A DNA stretch of 27,155 bases, taken from positions 1 through 27,155 of the IMG/VR virus record IMGVR_UViG_3300031758_000466. One strand, given 5' to 3'. This document shows, piece after piece, positions 8,946-16,815 of this stretch. The DNA is from a virus. Both the position numbers and the translations under genes were made by a program. Under the pieces are notes generated by a model. It was not told where the DNA came from and made no database searches. It worked only from the letters and a program-made list of their open reading frames with translations. Position 1 is the stretch's first letter. Every line of letters starts with the position of its first letter.

Positions 8946-9641
8946 TTATTTTTCAATCACCTTTAATTTAATTGATTTTACTTCATGGTTACCTAATTTA
9001 TTTCCTTCTGGGTCTATAGCGTCTCTGTAAAAGTTTGTCCATAGTCCCTTAGAAGTTTTTTCTTTTACTATATCTAAATGTTTTTCACCATATTGACTGG
9101 GCTTTAATATCTCTATTCCAGAATAAGAAACACAAGACCCTTGAATTTCTGATAAAGATATTGGAATTATAGATGAAATTGGAGTATTTGCTTTAATTGT
9201 TATTATTTGATTTGGCTTTAATATTCTTAAAGCGCAGGGAAGTTCTCCTTGAAAAAATGAAGTGCTTATAAGAGTTGTAAATGATTGATATTCATCTGTA
9301 AATAAATTAGGTACGGGCATTTGCAACAAAGTAGTGTTTTCATTAGTTCTAAAAACCAAACCTGTCTTGAAGCTTATTGTTCCATTTGCTCTGCCTAAAT
9401 TACAATATTTATGCCCCGAAAGAACCCTAACGTGATGACTAGACGTATCTGATATTCCATCCCAGACAAAAGATATATCTTCTGGGTATGATATTCCCCA
9501 TCCCAGCGAATTTGTAAGTGTAACTGGAAAACATTTATAGGCATGGGCATCTACAGTATTATCCATCCAATCTCTTTTTACGGAAAGCTGAGATATATTA
9601 GCAGAATCTTCTGTATTTTTATAAACTAAAATATCATACAT
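8946..9641 (-). CDS. DUF6065-like hypothetical protein B
   Basis: A 231-residue protein that looks like the DUF6065 family, from VKRDWMDNTVDAHAYKCFPV followed by NSLGWGISYPEDISFVWDG. The biochemical role of that family is not known to me; members are seen in bacteria and phages, often near secondary-metabolism or oxygenase genes. The middle (FKTGLVFRTNENTTLLQMP) and the SIIPISLSEIQGS segment are beta-rich, compatible with a small double-barrel fold. The start overlaps the upstream hydroxylase by 8 nt. Its place inside a run of hydroxylases suggests a joint task, perhaps presenting or binding the same substrate; this is inference. Confidence 0.65.
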   Translation of the reverse strand: MYDILVYKNTEDSANISQLSVKRDWMDNTVDAHAYKCFPVTLTNSLGWGISYPEDISFVWDGISDTSSHHVRVLSGHKYCNLGRANGTISFKTGLVFRTNENTTLLQMPVPNLFTDEYQSFTTLISTSFFQGELPCALRILKPNQIITIKANTPISSIIPISLSEIQGSCVSYSGIEILKPSQYGEKHLDIVKEKTSKGLWTNFYRDAIDPEGNKLGNHEVKSIKLKVIEK

Positions 9642-10299
9642 AATTCTCTGTATATCTTTTTTCGATCTCTCTGTATTCTGGAGTATGTGGTGCTTCTAAA
9701 TAATCAAGCATGGTAACTATAGAGTATTTAGTGCCAGAAGTTACTGGCATCGCAGCATGAGAATATATAAATGATGAGGGGAATAAATAAAGATCTCCCG
9801 CCCTGGGCTTTATTTTTAAATTAAATTTGTCAAAAAATAGCTCGCCTCCTTCGTAGTCGTCATTAATATATCCAACTGAAGAAAGTACGCATATATAAGA
9901 ATATCCGTGATCTGAATGAATTTGAAAATGTTGATCTTGGCCATATTTAATAAAGTTAAATGATTCCCAATAGTTTAGAGGAGCCAAGCCAAACATTTGT
10001 CTATAGTCTTCTACTGGAGCTAACTGTACCTTGTACGAATCTTCCCAAATTTTTTCTAACTTTAGAGTAGACTCACTTTTACCAGCATCATCCCATGTAT
10101 TTTTTTTAATTTTAAAATCTGAACAATCTCTATATCTTTTATCTACCAAGGCATATCCAGTTTTTGCAGTTTTCCATTGATTTACATCAGAGCTATCTGA
10201 TAAAGTTTCTTCTAGTCTATTAATTAAATTCATTTCTGGCGTAAATACATTTCTATAGACAACAATACCTGGACCTAGAAATTCAGCATTACTTAACAT
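9634..10299 (-). CDS. 2-oxoglutarate/Fe(II) dioxygenase (5 of 6)
   Basis: A 221-residue hydroxylase with His128-x-Asp130 (FQIHSDHGY), His181 (YSHAAMPV) and Lys191 (SGTKYSIV). The core VGYINDDYEGGELFF is intact. Its N-terminus FLGPGIVVYRNVF closely matches that of the upstream paralog (IIGPGIVVYKNIF), and both share the VFPS/LFPS..IY.HAA.P ending, so these two are the most recent duplicates in the array. A GGAG site sits six bases before the start. Twelve nucleotides separate it from hydroxylase 6. Confidence 0.88.
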   Translation of the reverse strand: MLSNAEFLGPGIVVYRNVFTPEMNLINRLEETLSDSSDVNQWKTAKTGYALVDKRYRDCSDFKIKKNTWDDAGKSESTLKLEKIWEDSYKVQLAPVEDYRQMFGLAPLNYWESFNFIKYGQDQHFQIHSDHGYSYICVLSSVGYINDDYEGGELFFDKFNLKIKPRAGDLYLFPSSFIYSHAAMPVTSGTKYSIVTMLDYLEAPHTPEYREIEKRYTENYV

Positions 10300-10311
10300 T
10301 TATACTCCAAT

Positions 10312-10920
10312 TTATTTATATTGGTCACTTCTGTGACCCTTTTGTGTTCTATCGGTCATTAAGGCCAATACATATTTTGTTCCCGCTTTAATTGGATATG
10401 CTGCATGTGCATATATATAAGCAGATGGGAAAACTACTAAATCTCCAGACTCTGGCTGATAGTTAATGTCAAAGAATTTAAAGTGGAGGTTTCCTCCATC
10501 GTATTCATCATTTAGATATCCTACACAGGAGACAGTGTATCTAACATCTGGTCCGTCATCTGTATGATAATTAAAAAAATTATTTACAGAGTATTTAATA
10601 ACATTTAATGCTTCAAAATATTCTACTTTAACTGGATAATCTTTTTCATAGTCTAACAAACATTCTTTAATTTTTATCATTACTTCATCGTATAACTCTA
10701 ACAACTCTTTTGAGTTTTTTGCCTCTTTATCTAAAGAAATGTTGCTATACACAAAAGATTGACAAAATCTACCTTCACCTTGATATAGGGAACTTTCATT
10801 GGTTTTAGCTTTAGCCCAAGAATCTCCTATATTTTGCTCATATCTTTCTACTAAATTCATAGATTTTAAAAAAATATTTTTATATACTACTATACCTGGA
10901 CCAATTATATTTTTTATCAT
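10312..10920 (-). CDS. 2-oxoglutarate/Fe(II) dioxygenase (6 of 6)
   Basis: A 202-residue hydroxylase, first of the six in transcription order. The triad is His119-x-Asp121 (FNYHTDDGP) and His172 (YAHAAYPI), with Lys182 (GTKYVLALM) as oxoglutarate anchor. The core VGYLNDEYDGGNLHF and the strand GDLVVFPSAYIYAHAA are characteristic of prolyl-4-hydroxylase-like enzymes. It pairs with hydroxylase 5 as a close paralog. The start lies 1 nt after the stop of the small cysteine protein; the ribosome site is weak, again suggesting coupled translation along one long message. Confidence 0.88.
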   Translation of the reverse strand: MIKNIIGPGIVVYKNIFLKSMNLVERYEQNIGDSWAKAKTNESSLYQGEGRFCQSFVYSNISLDKEAKNSKELLELYDEVMIKIKECLLDYEKDYPVKVEYFEALNVIKYSVNNFFNYHTDDGPDVRYTVSCVGYLNDEYDGGNLHFKFFDINYQPESGDLVVFPSAYIYAHAAYPIKAGTKYVLALMTDRTQKGHRSDQYK

Positions 10921-10921
10921 A

Positions 10922-11167
10922 TTATTCTTGATCTTCTCTATGCCATTTACCTATAGGACACTCAGCATTTGAAAGAGTTGTTTTTGCAGGCATATAGCAT
11001 TTACATTTATCGCACTGTTTTGTCGGCAAAAAAAATTCACAGCCCATGCAAAGACTCATTCTTTTATCTATAATTGACTGCTCACGTATTTTTTTATTTG
11101 GGTCAATTAAGTGCCATGGCCTAGAATCACCTAAACTTTCTTTCCATTCTTTCCATTTAGACATCAT
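10922..11167 (-). CDS. Small six-cysteine protein, DUF6171-like
   Basis: An 81-residue protein with a polar, Trp-rich first half and six cysteines in the second half at 40, 43, 52, 55, 57 and 70: C-x2-C-x8-C-x2-C-x-C-x12-C, ending in CPIGKW. This matches small DUF6171-type proteins that travel with phage structural genes. The pattern suggests one or two bound zinc ions or an iron-sulfur site; which one cannot be told from sequence. It lies directly upstream of the hydroxylase array. An iron-related role beside Fe(II) enzymes is tempting but speculative. Start codons at 11167 and 11164 are adjacent; the first is used. Confidence 0.7.
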   Translation of the reverse strand: MMSKWKEWKESLGDSRPWHLIDPNKKIREQSIIDKRMSLCMGCEFFLPTKQCDKCKCYMPAKTTLSNAECPIGKWHREDQE

Positions 11168-11179
11168 TTATTCTTTCTA

Positions 11180-11602
11180 CTATTTTAATATTAAATTTTT
11201 GCTAGAGTCCCAGATATCTCCAAATCCAACGGAATCTTCTTTGGAAACATCTACTATAATCACATTGCCATCAAAAGCTGCTCTGTACTTTGCAGAATTG
11301 ATACTATCTTTATCCATAGATATGATACCAAAAATTTTATTGTTTGACAAGAACACGTAAGCAATATCATTGGGATTAAACTCTCTAACACCTTCTTGAT
11401 TATCAATCATAAATTTATTATCTACTAACGTGGCGCCTATCTTAATATTATTAAGGTCTGGGGCCATAATAGCCTTTGATCCCATAGCAATTGACTCCCT
11501 ATACCGTTTATCTATATCTGTATCTTTTTCAAAATACAATATATCAAATATTTCGTATAGACCTTCTTCTATTTCTATGCACAAAGCATATTTGCTTGTC
11601 AT
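11180..11602 (-). CDS. Hypothetical protein upstream of the hydroxylase array
   Basis: A 140-residue soluble protein of unknown family. It begins ALCIEIEEGLYEIFDILYF, has EFNPNDIAYVFLSNNKIFGI in the middle and ends WDSSKNLILK. The alternation of hydrophobic and polar residues suggests a beta-rich fold. The ribosome site is a weak AGAAAG about nine bases from the ATG. It lies between the FFGPP-repeat protein and the six-cysteine protein on the same strand, so it is probably co-expressed with the virion and hydroxylase genes. Confidence 0.7.
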   Translation of the reverse strand: MTSKYALCIEIEEGLYEIFDILYFEKDTDIDKRYRESIAMGSKAIMAPDLNNIKIGATLVDNKFMIDNQEGVREFNPNDIAYVFLSNNKIFGIISMDKDSINSAKYRAAFDGNVIIVDVSKEDSVGFGDIWDSSKNLILK

Positions 11603-11622
11603 ATTTTTTTCTTTCTACTATG

Positions 11623-11642
11623 CTTACACTATATTATGTAAG
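11623..11642. repeat. Inverted repeat CTTACA / TGTAAG
   Basis: Six-bp arms (11623-11628, 11637-11642) with an AT-rich 8-nt loop, starting right after the stop of the FFGPP-repeat gene. No T-run follows, so at best a weak terminator or RNA-end stabiliser. Confidence 0.35.
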
Positions 11643-12527
11643 TTAACCGATACATGAATTGCCTTCACAGTATGTTCCATATGGACACTGGAAAGAACAG
11701 AATGAAGGAGGAGAAAAGAACCCTGGCGGACCGAAGAACCCTGGCGGACCGAAGAAAGTAGGTGGACCGAAGAAAGTAGGTGGACCAAAGAAGTTTGGCG
11801 GACCAAAGAAGTTTGGCGGACCAAAGAAGTTTGGCGGACCAAAGAAAGTAGGTGGACCAAAGAAAGTAGGTGGACCGAAGAAGCTCGGTGGAGAGAAGAA
11901 TGTAGTAACTGGTCCAACTCTTTTTGCCACAGATGTACCGTTGGCATTAAGAGCATATATATCATAGCTTTGTGCAGATCCACCAGTTTCATCAATATTC
12001 TTTGAAGTTACAAGAATTCCAGTATACGAAGGTCCATCTGTAGAAGTCACTGTATAACTTGCTATAGCTTTTCCTCCAGTTGCTGGAGCATCCCATGTAA
12101 TATCATCTCTATTTGCAACTGTTGAAGTAACTGAAGCTGTCTGAATTGCTTGAGGAACAGTCGTTGCTGTTACTGAAGATGATGTTGTGGATGCAGAAGA
12201 CCCTACTGCGCTATTTGCAACAATTGTAAATGTATATGCTGTATTAGAGGCAAGGCCTTGGAATGTATATGGGCTTGAAGAAGCTGTTACAGTATATGTG
12301 CTTGGAGTTGTTGTAATTGTAAATGAGGATGCTGATGCAGATCCAGAAGGAACTGCAAATGTTAATGTGACAGCTCCACCAGTTCCAGCCGCATTTGCCT
12401 CAGAAGTTGTATTTGCTGTTGCTAGATATGGTCTTGATGTCCCAACATCTGTTGCGCTAGATATAACTACTGCTTCTGGCTGACTTATCTGACCTGAAAC
12501 TTTACCTGTTCTTTTACCTGCTGCCAT
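11643..12527 (-). CDS. Fibronectin-III-like virion protein with FFGPPx repeats
   Basis: A 294-residue protein, probably a fibre or appendage. Residues about 50-130 read as a fibronectin type III domain (VTLTFAVPSGSASASSFTIT, then YTFQGLASNTAYTFTIVANS), and about 130-205 as a second, poorer one. Residues 210-275 are eleven tandem six-residue units FF(G/S)PPx. The last 19 residues are cysteine-rich (CSFQCPYGTYCEGNSCIG), likely a small disulfide knot. The Gly-Pro-Pro units resemble the sequences that prolyl-4-hydroxylases act on, and six such enzymes follow on the same strand. It has an AGGAG ribosome site and lies 19 nt after the large fibre gene. Confidence 0.8.
   Translation of the reverse strand: MAAGKRTGKVSGQISQPEAVVISSATDVGTSRPYLATANTTSEANAAGTGGAVTLTFAVPSGSASASSFTITTTPSTYTVTASSSPYTFQGLASNTAYTFTIVANSAVGSSASTTSSSVTATTVPQAIQTASVTSTVANRDDITWDAPATGGKAIASYTVTSTDGPSYTGILVTSKNIDETGGSAQSYDIYALNANGTSVAKRVGPVTTFFSPPSFFGPPTFFGPPTFFGPPNFFGPPNFFGPPNFFGPPTFFGPPTFFGPPGFFGPPGFFSPPSFCSFQCPYGTYCEGNSCIG
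11703..11900 (-). repeat. Eleven tandem 18-bp repeats coding FFGPPx
   Basis: Exactly 198 bp of 18-bp units in frame. In translation order the sixth residue reads S, T, T, N, N, N, T, T, G, G, S, and the two end units have Ser in place of Gly. Neighbouring copies are identical or nearly so, with CCA/CCG alternation, which indicates expansion by slippage or unequal recombination. Confidence 0.95.
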
Positions 12528-12546
12528 TTTTATATCTCCTATTCTA

Positions 12547-14508
12547 TTATGCTGTTGCTAAATCGCCGATTAATACCCAAGTGTTTGCTGCACGTTTGAA
12601 AAGTGTTGCAGATGACCACTGGGCTCTTAAGAAAGCTCCTGGAGTCGCATTTACTGTAACCCCACCTGCTCCAACAATTCTAACTCCTCCAGTATTTGTT
12701 CTAAGAACATCTATGGCAGTGCCAATTGGGAAGTTTAGTGTTGAATCTGCTGGGATTGTTATATCTACTGCAGATCCACCTGTGTGTGAAACTTCAATTA
12801 GATCGTCTCTTTCTGTTAGAGCTGAAAGAGTATATGCTGCGGTCTTTTGAATAATTGTAGTCTGTGATGGTACGCCTTCTTTTGTTTGTGTTCCATCTGT
12901 AAAGACAACTCCTGCTGCGGTTAAGTTATTTAGCTGAAGGTTATCAAGTGATCCTTCAGTAAAATCAACCGTAGTTGTAGGTTCTGTTGTTACACCTTTA
13001 AATATCTTCCAAATATCAGCAGAAACATCTCTTACAAAACCTGAGTGTTTAGCTGTTCCGTCATTGTATCCAACCACAATACCAAGGTCAACTGTGTTTG
13101 CTGGATTTTGATGAGCTAACTGTACAAGACTGTCTTCGATTACAATAGATGTTGATGATGCGTTAAAGGATGTACCATTAACTGTTAAATTCCCATCAAC
13201 AACTACGTTGCCGTCAACTTCCATATTTCCAGTAAATGTTTGATTTGCTGCATTTAAATAAGCTAGTTGTGCTGTATCAGAGATTCCATGAATAGATGTG
13301 GTATCTGTTGCATGTGAGCTTAAATCAGAAGATAATGCTTTTGCATCTAGTTGAGTCTGAATTGCTGAGGTAACTCCGTCAACATAATTAAGCTCTGTGG
13401 CAGTTGCTGTTACTGCAACATCTTCATTAATCTTTGGGCTTGTTAAAGTCTTGTTTGTTAAAGTTTGTGTATTACTTGCTGTTGTTAAAACAGAAGTATC
13501 TGAAATTCCGTGAACGTTTGTAGTGTCATTCTCGTGATTTGTTACTGCTGTGCCAATTGCTGAAGCTGCTGCGATTCCTGCTGCTGTGATAGCATTTGTC
13601 TGAGCATCTGATGCTTTTCCATCTGCATAAGATTGTGTTGCTAATAAGGATGTATCTGCAATACCGTGAATTCCAGTTGTGTCCGAAGCGTGTGAGTCTA
13701 GATTAGCAGAAGAAGCTTTGGCATCTAACTGAGTTTGAATTGCAGAAGTTACGCCATTAAGATATCCAATTTCAGTATCTGAAACATTTGCAACAACTGA
13801 TTGTTTGCCATCTATCTGAGTTTGAATATTTGATGTGATACCTTGTAGGCGACCAATGTCAGTATCTGAGACACCAGCAACAAGTGGTTGCTTTCCATTT
13901 AGTTGTGTTTGAATTGCTGAAGATACTCCATTAAGATATCCAATTTCAGTATCTGAAACATCTGTAACTTTATCTTGCTTATTACTACCCAATGAGTTTA
14001 ATGCATTTGCAATTGTTACAGCATAATTTTGATCATCATTAATTGCTGCCGCTAATTCATTTAATGTATCTAATGCGCCTGGAGCACCATCAATTATTGC
14101 TGTAATATCTGATGTTAAAGCTACTGTACCTGTAGCATCTGGGAATGTAATTGTTCTGTCAGCTGTTGGGTTTGTAACAGTAAGAGTAGTTTCAAATTCA
14201 TTATTTGTAGAGCCCTCAACAATAATAGATGCTCCTGGAACTAGAAGGTTCTTGCTTGAATCTAGTCCTGCTACACCAGACACCGCTCCAATATCTGTTA
14301 GCTCTACATAATTAACTAACTGGTTTGAGAGATCAAGGAATCCTGGGTCATTGGCATAACCTAATGCTGACCAAGTTGCTGTTCCATCACCGAACTTAAT
14401 ATACTTTGTGTCTGTCTCAAGACCCATTTCTCCAGCTTCTAAAACTGGGTTGGCGGAAGTCCATTGAGCCGCTGTACCTCTTCTTACTTGAATTCTTACT
14501 GTTGACAT
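12547..14508 (-). CDS. Tail fibre protein with repeated modules
   Basis: A 653-residue fibre protein. It opens with STVRIQVRRGTAAQWTSANP and LEAGEMGLETDTKYIKFGDG, the short trimerising start domain found in many phage fibres and in the major tropism determinant. Repeats of the type VSDTEIGYLNGVTSAIQTQL recur at roughly residues 180, 210, 240 and 380, alternating with SHATDTTSIHGISDT units. The C-terminal region (about 420-653) holds a triple-stranded beta-type shaft and cap. An AGGAG ribosome site precedes the ATG at 14508. The protein probably binds the host surface. Its repeats are shared with the fibre at 14975-16798, so the two can recombine. Confidence 0.88.
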   Translation of the reverse strand: MSTVRIQVRRGTAAQWTSANPVLEAGEMGLETDTKYIKFGDGTATWSALGYANDPGFLDLSNQLVNYVELTDIGAVSGVAGLDSSKNLLVPGASIIVEGSTNNEFETTLTVTNPTADRTITFPDATGTVALTSDITAIIDGAPGALDTLNELAAAINDDQNYAVTIANALNSLGSNKQDKVTDVSDTEIGYLNGVSSAIQTQLNGKQPLVAGVSDTDIGRLQGITSNIQTQIDGKQSVVANVSDTEIGYLNGVTSAIQTQLDAKASSANLDSHASDTTGIHGIADTSLLATQSYADGKASDAQTNAITAAGIAAASAIGTAVTNHENDTTNVHGISDTSVLTTASNTQTLTNKTLTSPKINEDVAVTATATELNYVDGVTSAIQTQLDAKALSSDLSSHATDTTSIHGISDTAQLAYLNAANQTFTGNMEVDGNVVVDGNLTVNGTSFNASSTSIVIEDSLVQLAHQNPANTVDLGIVVGYNDGTAKHSGFVRDVSADIWKIFKGVTTEPTTTVDFTEGSLDNLQLNNLTAAGVVFTDGTQTKEGVPSQTTIIQKTAAYTLSALTERDDLIEVSHTGGSAVDITIPADSTLNFPIGTAIDVLRTNTGGVRIVGAGGVTVNATPGAFLRAQWSSATLFKRAANTWVLIGDLATA

Positions 14509-14527
14509 TTTGTTTCTCCTATTTTAT

Positions 14528-14536
14528 ATTATAGCA
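14528..14536 (-). promoter_or_regulatory. Extended -10 promoter (TGC-TATAAT) of the fibre gene
   Basis: Minus-strand TGCTATAAT about 20 bases before the ATG of the 653-residue fibre gene, in the short gap after the 120-residue gene. No good -35 box is visible, as expected for the extended -10 type. Confidence 0.5.
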
Positions 14537-14545
14537 TTTAATAAA

Positions 14546-14908
14546 TTATGACTGAAGTGCACCTGAATCAAATATATAGTCCACTGCTGAAGTTGTTGGT
14601 GACCCACCATCCATAAATTTAGATGTTGCAGAAGGTGTTACACCGTTACCCTGAATTATATATGTTGGCTCTCCATTATAATCAATAGAAAGGCCTACAT
14701 CCATAAATGTAAGGGATTGTGTTAAATCTGGTATTTCAGAGTATAAAGCAATAGGCTGCCAAGCGTTATCAATATAAACCTTGAGCCTTTTAGTATTTGT
14801 ATCAAAAGCAATAGGAGTTGTGCCAAGTACGATATCGGTATCAAATGTCGCTGTTCCAGCCACATTTAATCCGTTCTTGACCTTGAAATTCTTATTTGTT
14901 GTTGCCAT
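14546..14908 (-). CDS. Short fibre or appendage protein
   Basis: A 120-residue protein whose start ATTNKNFKVKNGLNVAGTAT closely matches the start of the 607-residue fibre at 14975 (ATVDKNFRIKNGLVVEGSTA). This looks like a shared attachment module for the tail. The rest (FDTNTKRLKVYIDNAWQPIA, then LYSEIPDLTQSLTFMDVGLS) is a small beta-rich cap. It may be a stub fibre or an alternative tip. The ATG at 14908 has only a distant AGGGGA upstream. A GC-rich hairpin lies between it and the long fibre gene before it. Confidence 0.75.
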   Translation of the reverse strand: MATTNKNFKVKNGLNVAGTATFDTDIVLGTTPIAFDTNTKRLKVYIDNAWQPIALYSEIPDLTQSLTFMDVGLSIDYNGEPTYIIQGNGVTPSATSKFMDGGSPTTSAVDYIFDSGALQS

Positions 14909-14940
14909 TTAAGTTCACATATCCCCTAATTGTTTTTGGT

Positions 14941-14959
14941 GGGGTTTTGAAAGGACCCC
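14941..14959 (-). terminator. GGGGT/ACCCC hairpin between fibre genes
   Basis: Five-bp GC-rich stem with a 9-nt loop in the 66-nt gap after the 607-residue fibre gene. No clear T-run follows on the minus strand, so it may attenuate rather than end transcription. Confidence 0.35.
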
Positions 14960-14974
14960 GTACCTTTTATTTAA

Positions 14975-16798
14975 TTATACTAACAGTGTACCAGTAATTA
15001 ATACTTCGGTATTGTTATTTGCAGGTGTTACGCGGATTCTTACATCTGTTCCGCTTATATCTGCTGTGATTGACTGAAGAGAAGTTCCGCTTGTTGATGA
15101 CATTCCATACTCTGTTAGATAAACATTATCTGAAGAATCTAGAGTCAACATAATTTTTGTAACTTCTGTGTGTGTTGAAGTCTTTGACTTAACAAGGAAC
15201 TCTGCGCTTCGGTATGAAGCCTTTGCCCATGAGTAAGCTGTAGTTGCTGCTGCGGTTACAATATTTCCTGTTGTTGCGGCAACTTGCTTGGCAACTGAAT
15301 TAACATTTATTGCTGTAAATGCTGTTGTAGCATCTAAAACATCGTCTAATGCGTTTTGTGCTGTAGTTGCTGCACCATATGGCTCATAAGTATTTTCTGT
15401 TACAGATATTGCACCTGTAGTATCATTATAAGAAAGTCCAGTTCCGACGTTATTACCAATGGCGTCCTGCGCTCTTTCATTGGTAAAGTAGAGGTTACTT
15501 CCTTCAGAAATATTTGTTGTTGAAGCATCTGCTGAAGCAAACTTAGAATTTAACTGTGTTTGAATAGCAGAAGTAACACCATTTAAGTAGCCAATCTCTG
15601 TATCAGACACATCTGCTACACGAGTTTGTGTAATTGTTGTATCAATACTAAATACTGTACCGTCAAGAGTTAATCCGTTGCCAGCAGTAAATGTGCCTGC
15701 ACCTGAGAACTGTGTGAATGATATTGGGTCTGTTCCAATTGTTGCTGGTTTAAGTGTTTGCACCCAACCTGTATTTGCATAAGTACCAGAACTTACGAAG
15801 ATAAAGTCTCCGCTATCTACTTCTGTTGCTGTATCAAAGTCTGTCGCACGAAGTGCTTGTCCTGAAGCCTGAACTACGTAAATACCATTTTCAGAGGCTG
15901 TGGACTGTCCATTGACAAGAACACGATCTCCTGTTGCAAGTGTTACTCCGCCAGCGGTATCTCCATTTTCAAGGCCAGTGGCAATTGCAACATTTGTAAG
16001 TATTGCTATTCTTGCTGCTGGATGAATATGAAGTCCTTCAGAAACTGCATCCACGTAAGCTTTTGTAGCAGCATCTGCTGAATCTGTTGGTGTTCCAAGA
16101 CCAGTGATCTTGTTTGCACCCATTGCAATTGCACCAGTCATAGTTCCGCCAGATAGTGCTAATTTAGCATCGAGGGCGGTTTGAGTTGCTGTAGAGACTG
16201 GCTTATTAGCATCTGATGTATTATCAACATTTGCAAGACCTACATCGGACTTTGTAATTCCAGTAGGAGTATTAATTACTGGTGATGTAAGAGTCTTATT
16301 TGTAAGTGTCTGAGTATTTGTTGTTCCAACTACAGCACCAGTTGCACCGTGTGCTTCTGTTGCGCCTGTGTGAGATGTAAGATCTGAAGAGGCTGCTTTT
16401 GCATCTAATTGAGATTGAATTCCTGAAGTAACTCCATCAAGGTATCCGATTTCGGTATCTGATACATTTGCAACCTTTGCCTGTATAGCTGTTGTATCAA
16501 CAGATATGGCACCAGTTGTATCGTTATATGAAAGACCAGTTCCTACTGCATTACCTACTGCATCCTGTGCCTGCTCATCAGTGTATGTAACTGCACCAAC
16601 TAAATTTAATGTACCAGTTGAGTCATTATATGTGGCGGTTATGTTTGTATGAGTTCCGCCTGTAATTAATGCAGCGGCGGTATCTTGTATGAACTCTGTT
16701 GAATTCTCAGTAAGGATATTAGATCCATTTACTGTAGCTGTTGATCCTTCAACAACCAACCCATTCTTAATTCTAAAATTCTTATCTACTGTTGCCAT
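14975..16798 (-). CDS. Long tail fibre protein
   Basis: A 607-residue fibre. Residues 1-25 are the attachment module shared with the 120-residue protein. VSDTEIGYLDGVTSGIQSQL at about 110 and a second copy at about 400 match the repeats of the 653-residue fibre. Between them lies ALSGGTMTGAIAMGANKITG and DAATKAYVDAVSEGLH, a hallmark of phage tail-fibre and collar proteins, followed by a DRVLVNGQSTASENGIYVV beta domain. GTGLSYNDTTGAIS occurs twice. The C-terminal 130 residues are beta-rich with WAKASYRSAEFLVK and could be the receptor-binding head. AAAGGGAT serves as the ribosome site. Confidence 0.88.
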   Translation of the reverse strand: MATVDKNFRIKNGLVVEGSTATVNGSNILTENSTEFIQDTAAALITGGTHTNITATYNDSTGTLNLVGAVTYTDEQAQDAVGNAVGTGLSYNDTTGAISVDTTAIQAKVANVSDTEIGYLDGVTSGIQSQLDAKAASSDLTSHTGATEAHGATGAVVGTTNTQTLTNKTLTSPVINTPTGITKSDVGLANVDNTSDANKPVSTATQTALDAKLALSGGTMTGAIAMGANKITGLGTPTDSADAATKAYVDAVSEGLHIHPAARIAILTNVAIATGLENGDTAGGVTLATGDRVLVNGQSTASENGIYVVQASGQALRATDFDTATEVDSGDFIFVSSGTYANTGWVQTLKPATIGTDPISFTQFSGAGTFTAGNGLTLDGTVFSIDTTITQTRVADVSDTEIGYLNGVTSAIQTQLNSKFASADASTTNISEGSNLYFTNERAQDAIGNNVGTGLSYNDTTGAISVTENTYEPYGAATTAQNALDDVLDATTAFTAINVNSVAKQVAATTGNIVTAAATTAYSWAKASYRSAEFLVKSKTSTHTEVTKIMLTLDSSDNVYLTEYGMSSTSGTSLQSITADISGTDVRIRVTPANNNTEVLITGTLLV

Positions 16799-16815
16799 TT
16801 TTTATCCCTTTCGCC

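Noticed and set aside
11703-11900. Possible CRISPR-like array
   Set aside because: Units are 18 bp, contiguous and in frame, without spacers; they are protein-coding repeats.
11659-11967. Plus-strand open frame through the FFGPP repeats
   Set aside because: It is the antisense reading of the 18-bp repeats. The minus strand has the ribosome site, fibronectin-like domains and a cysteine-rich end.
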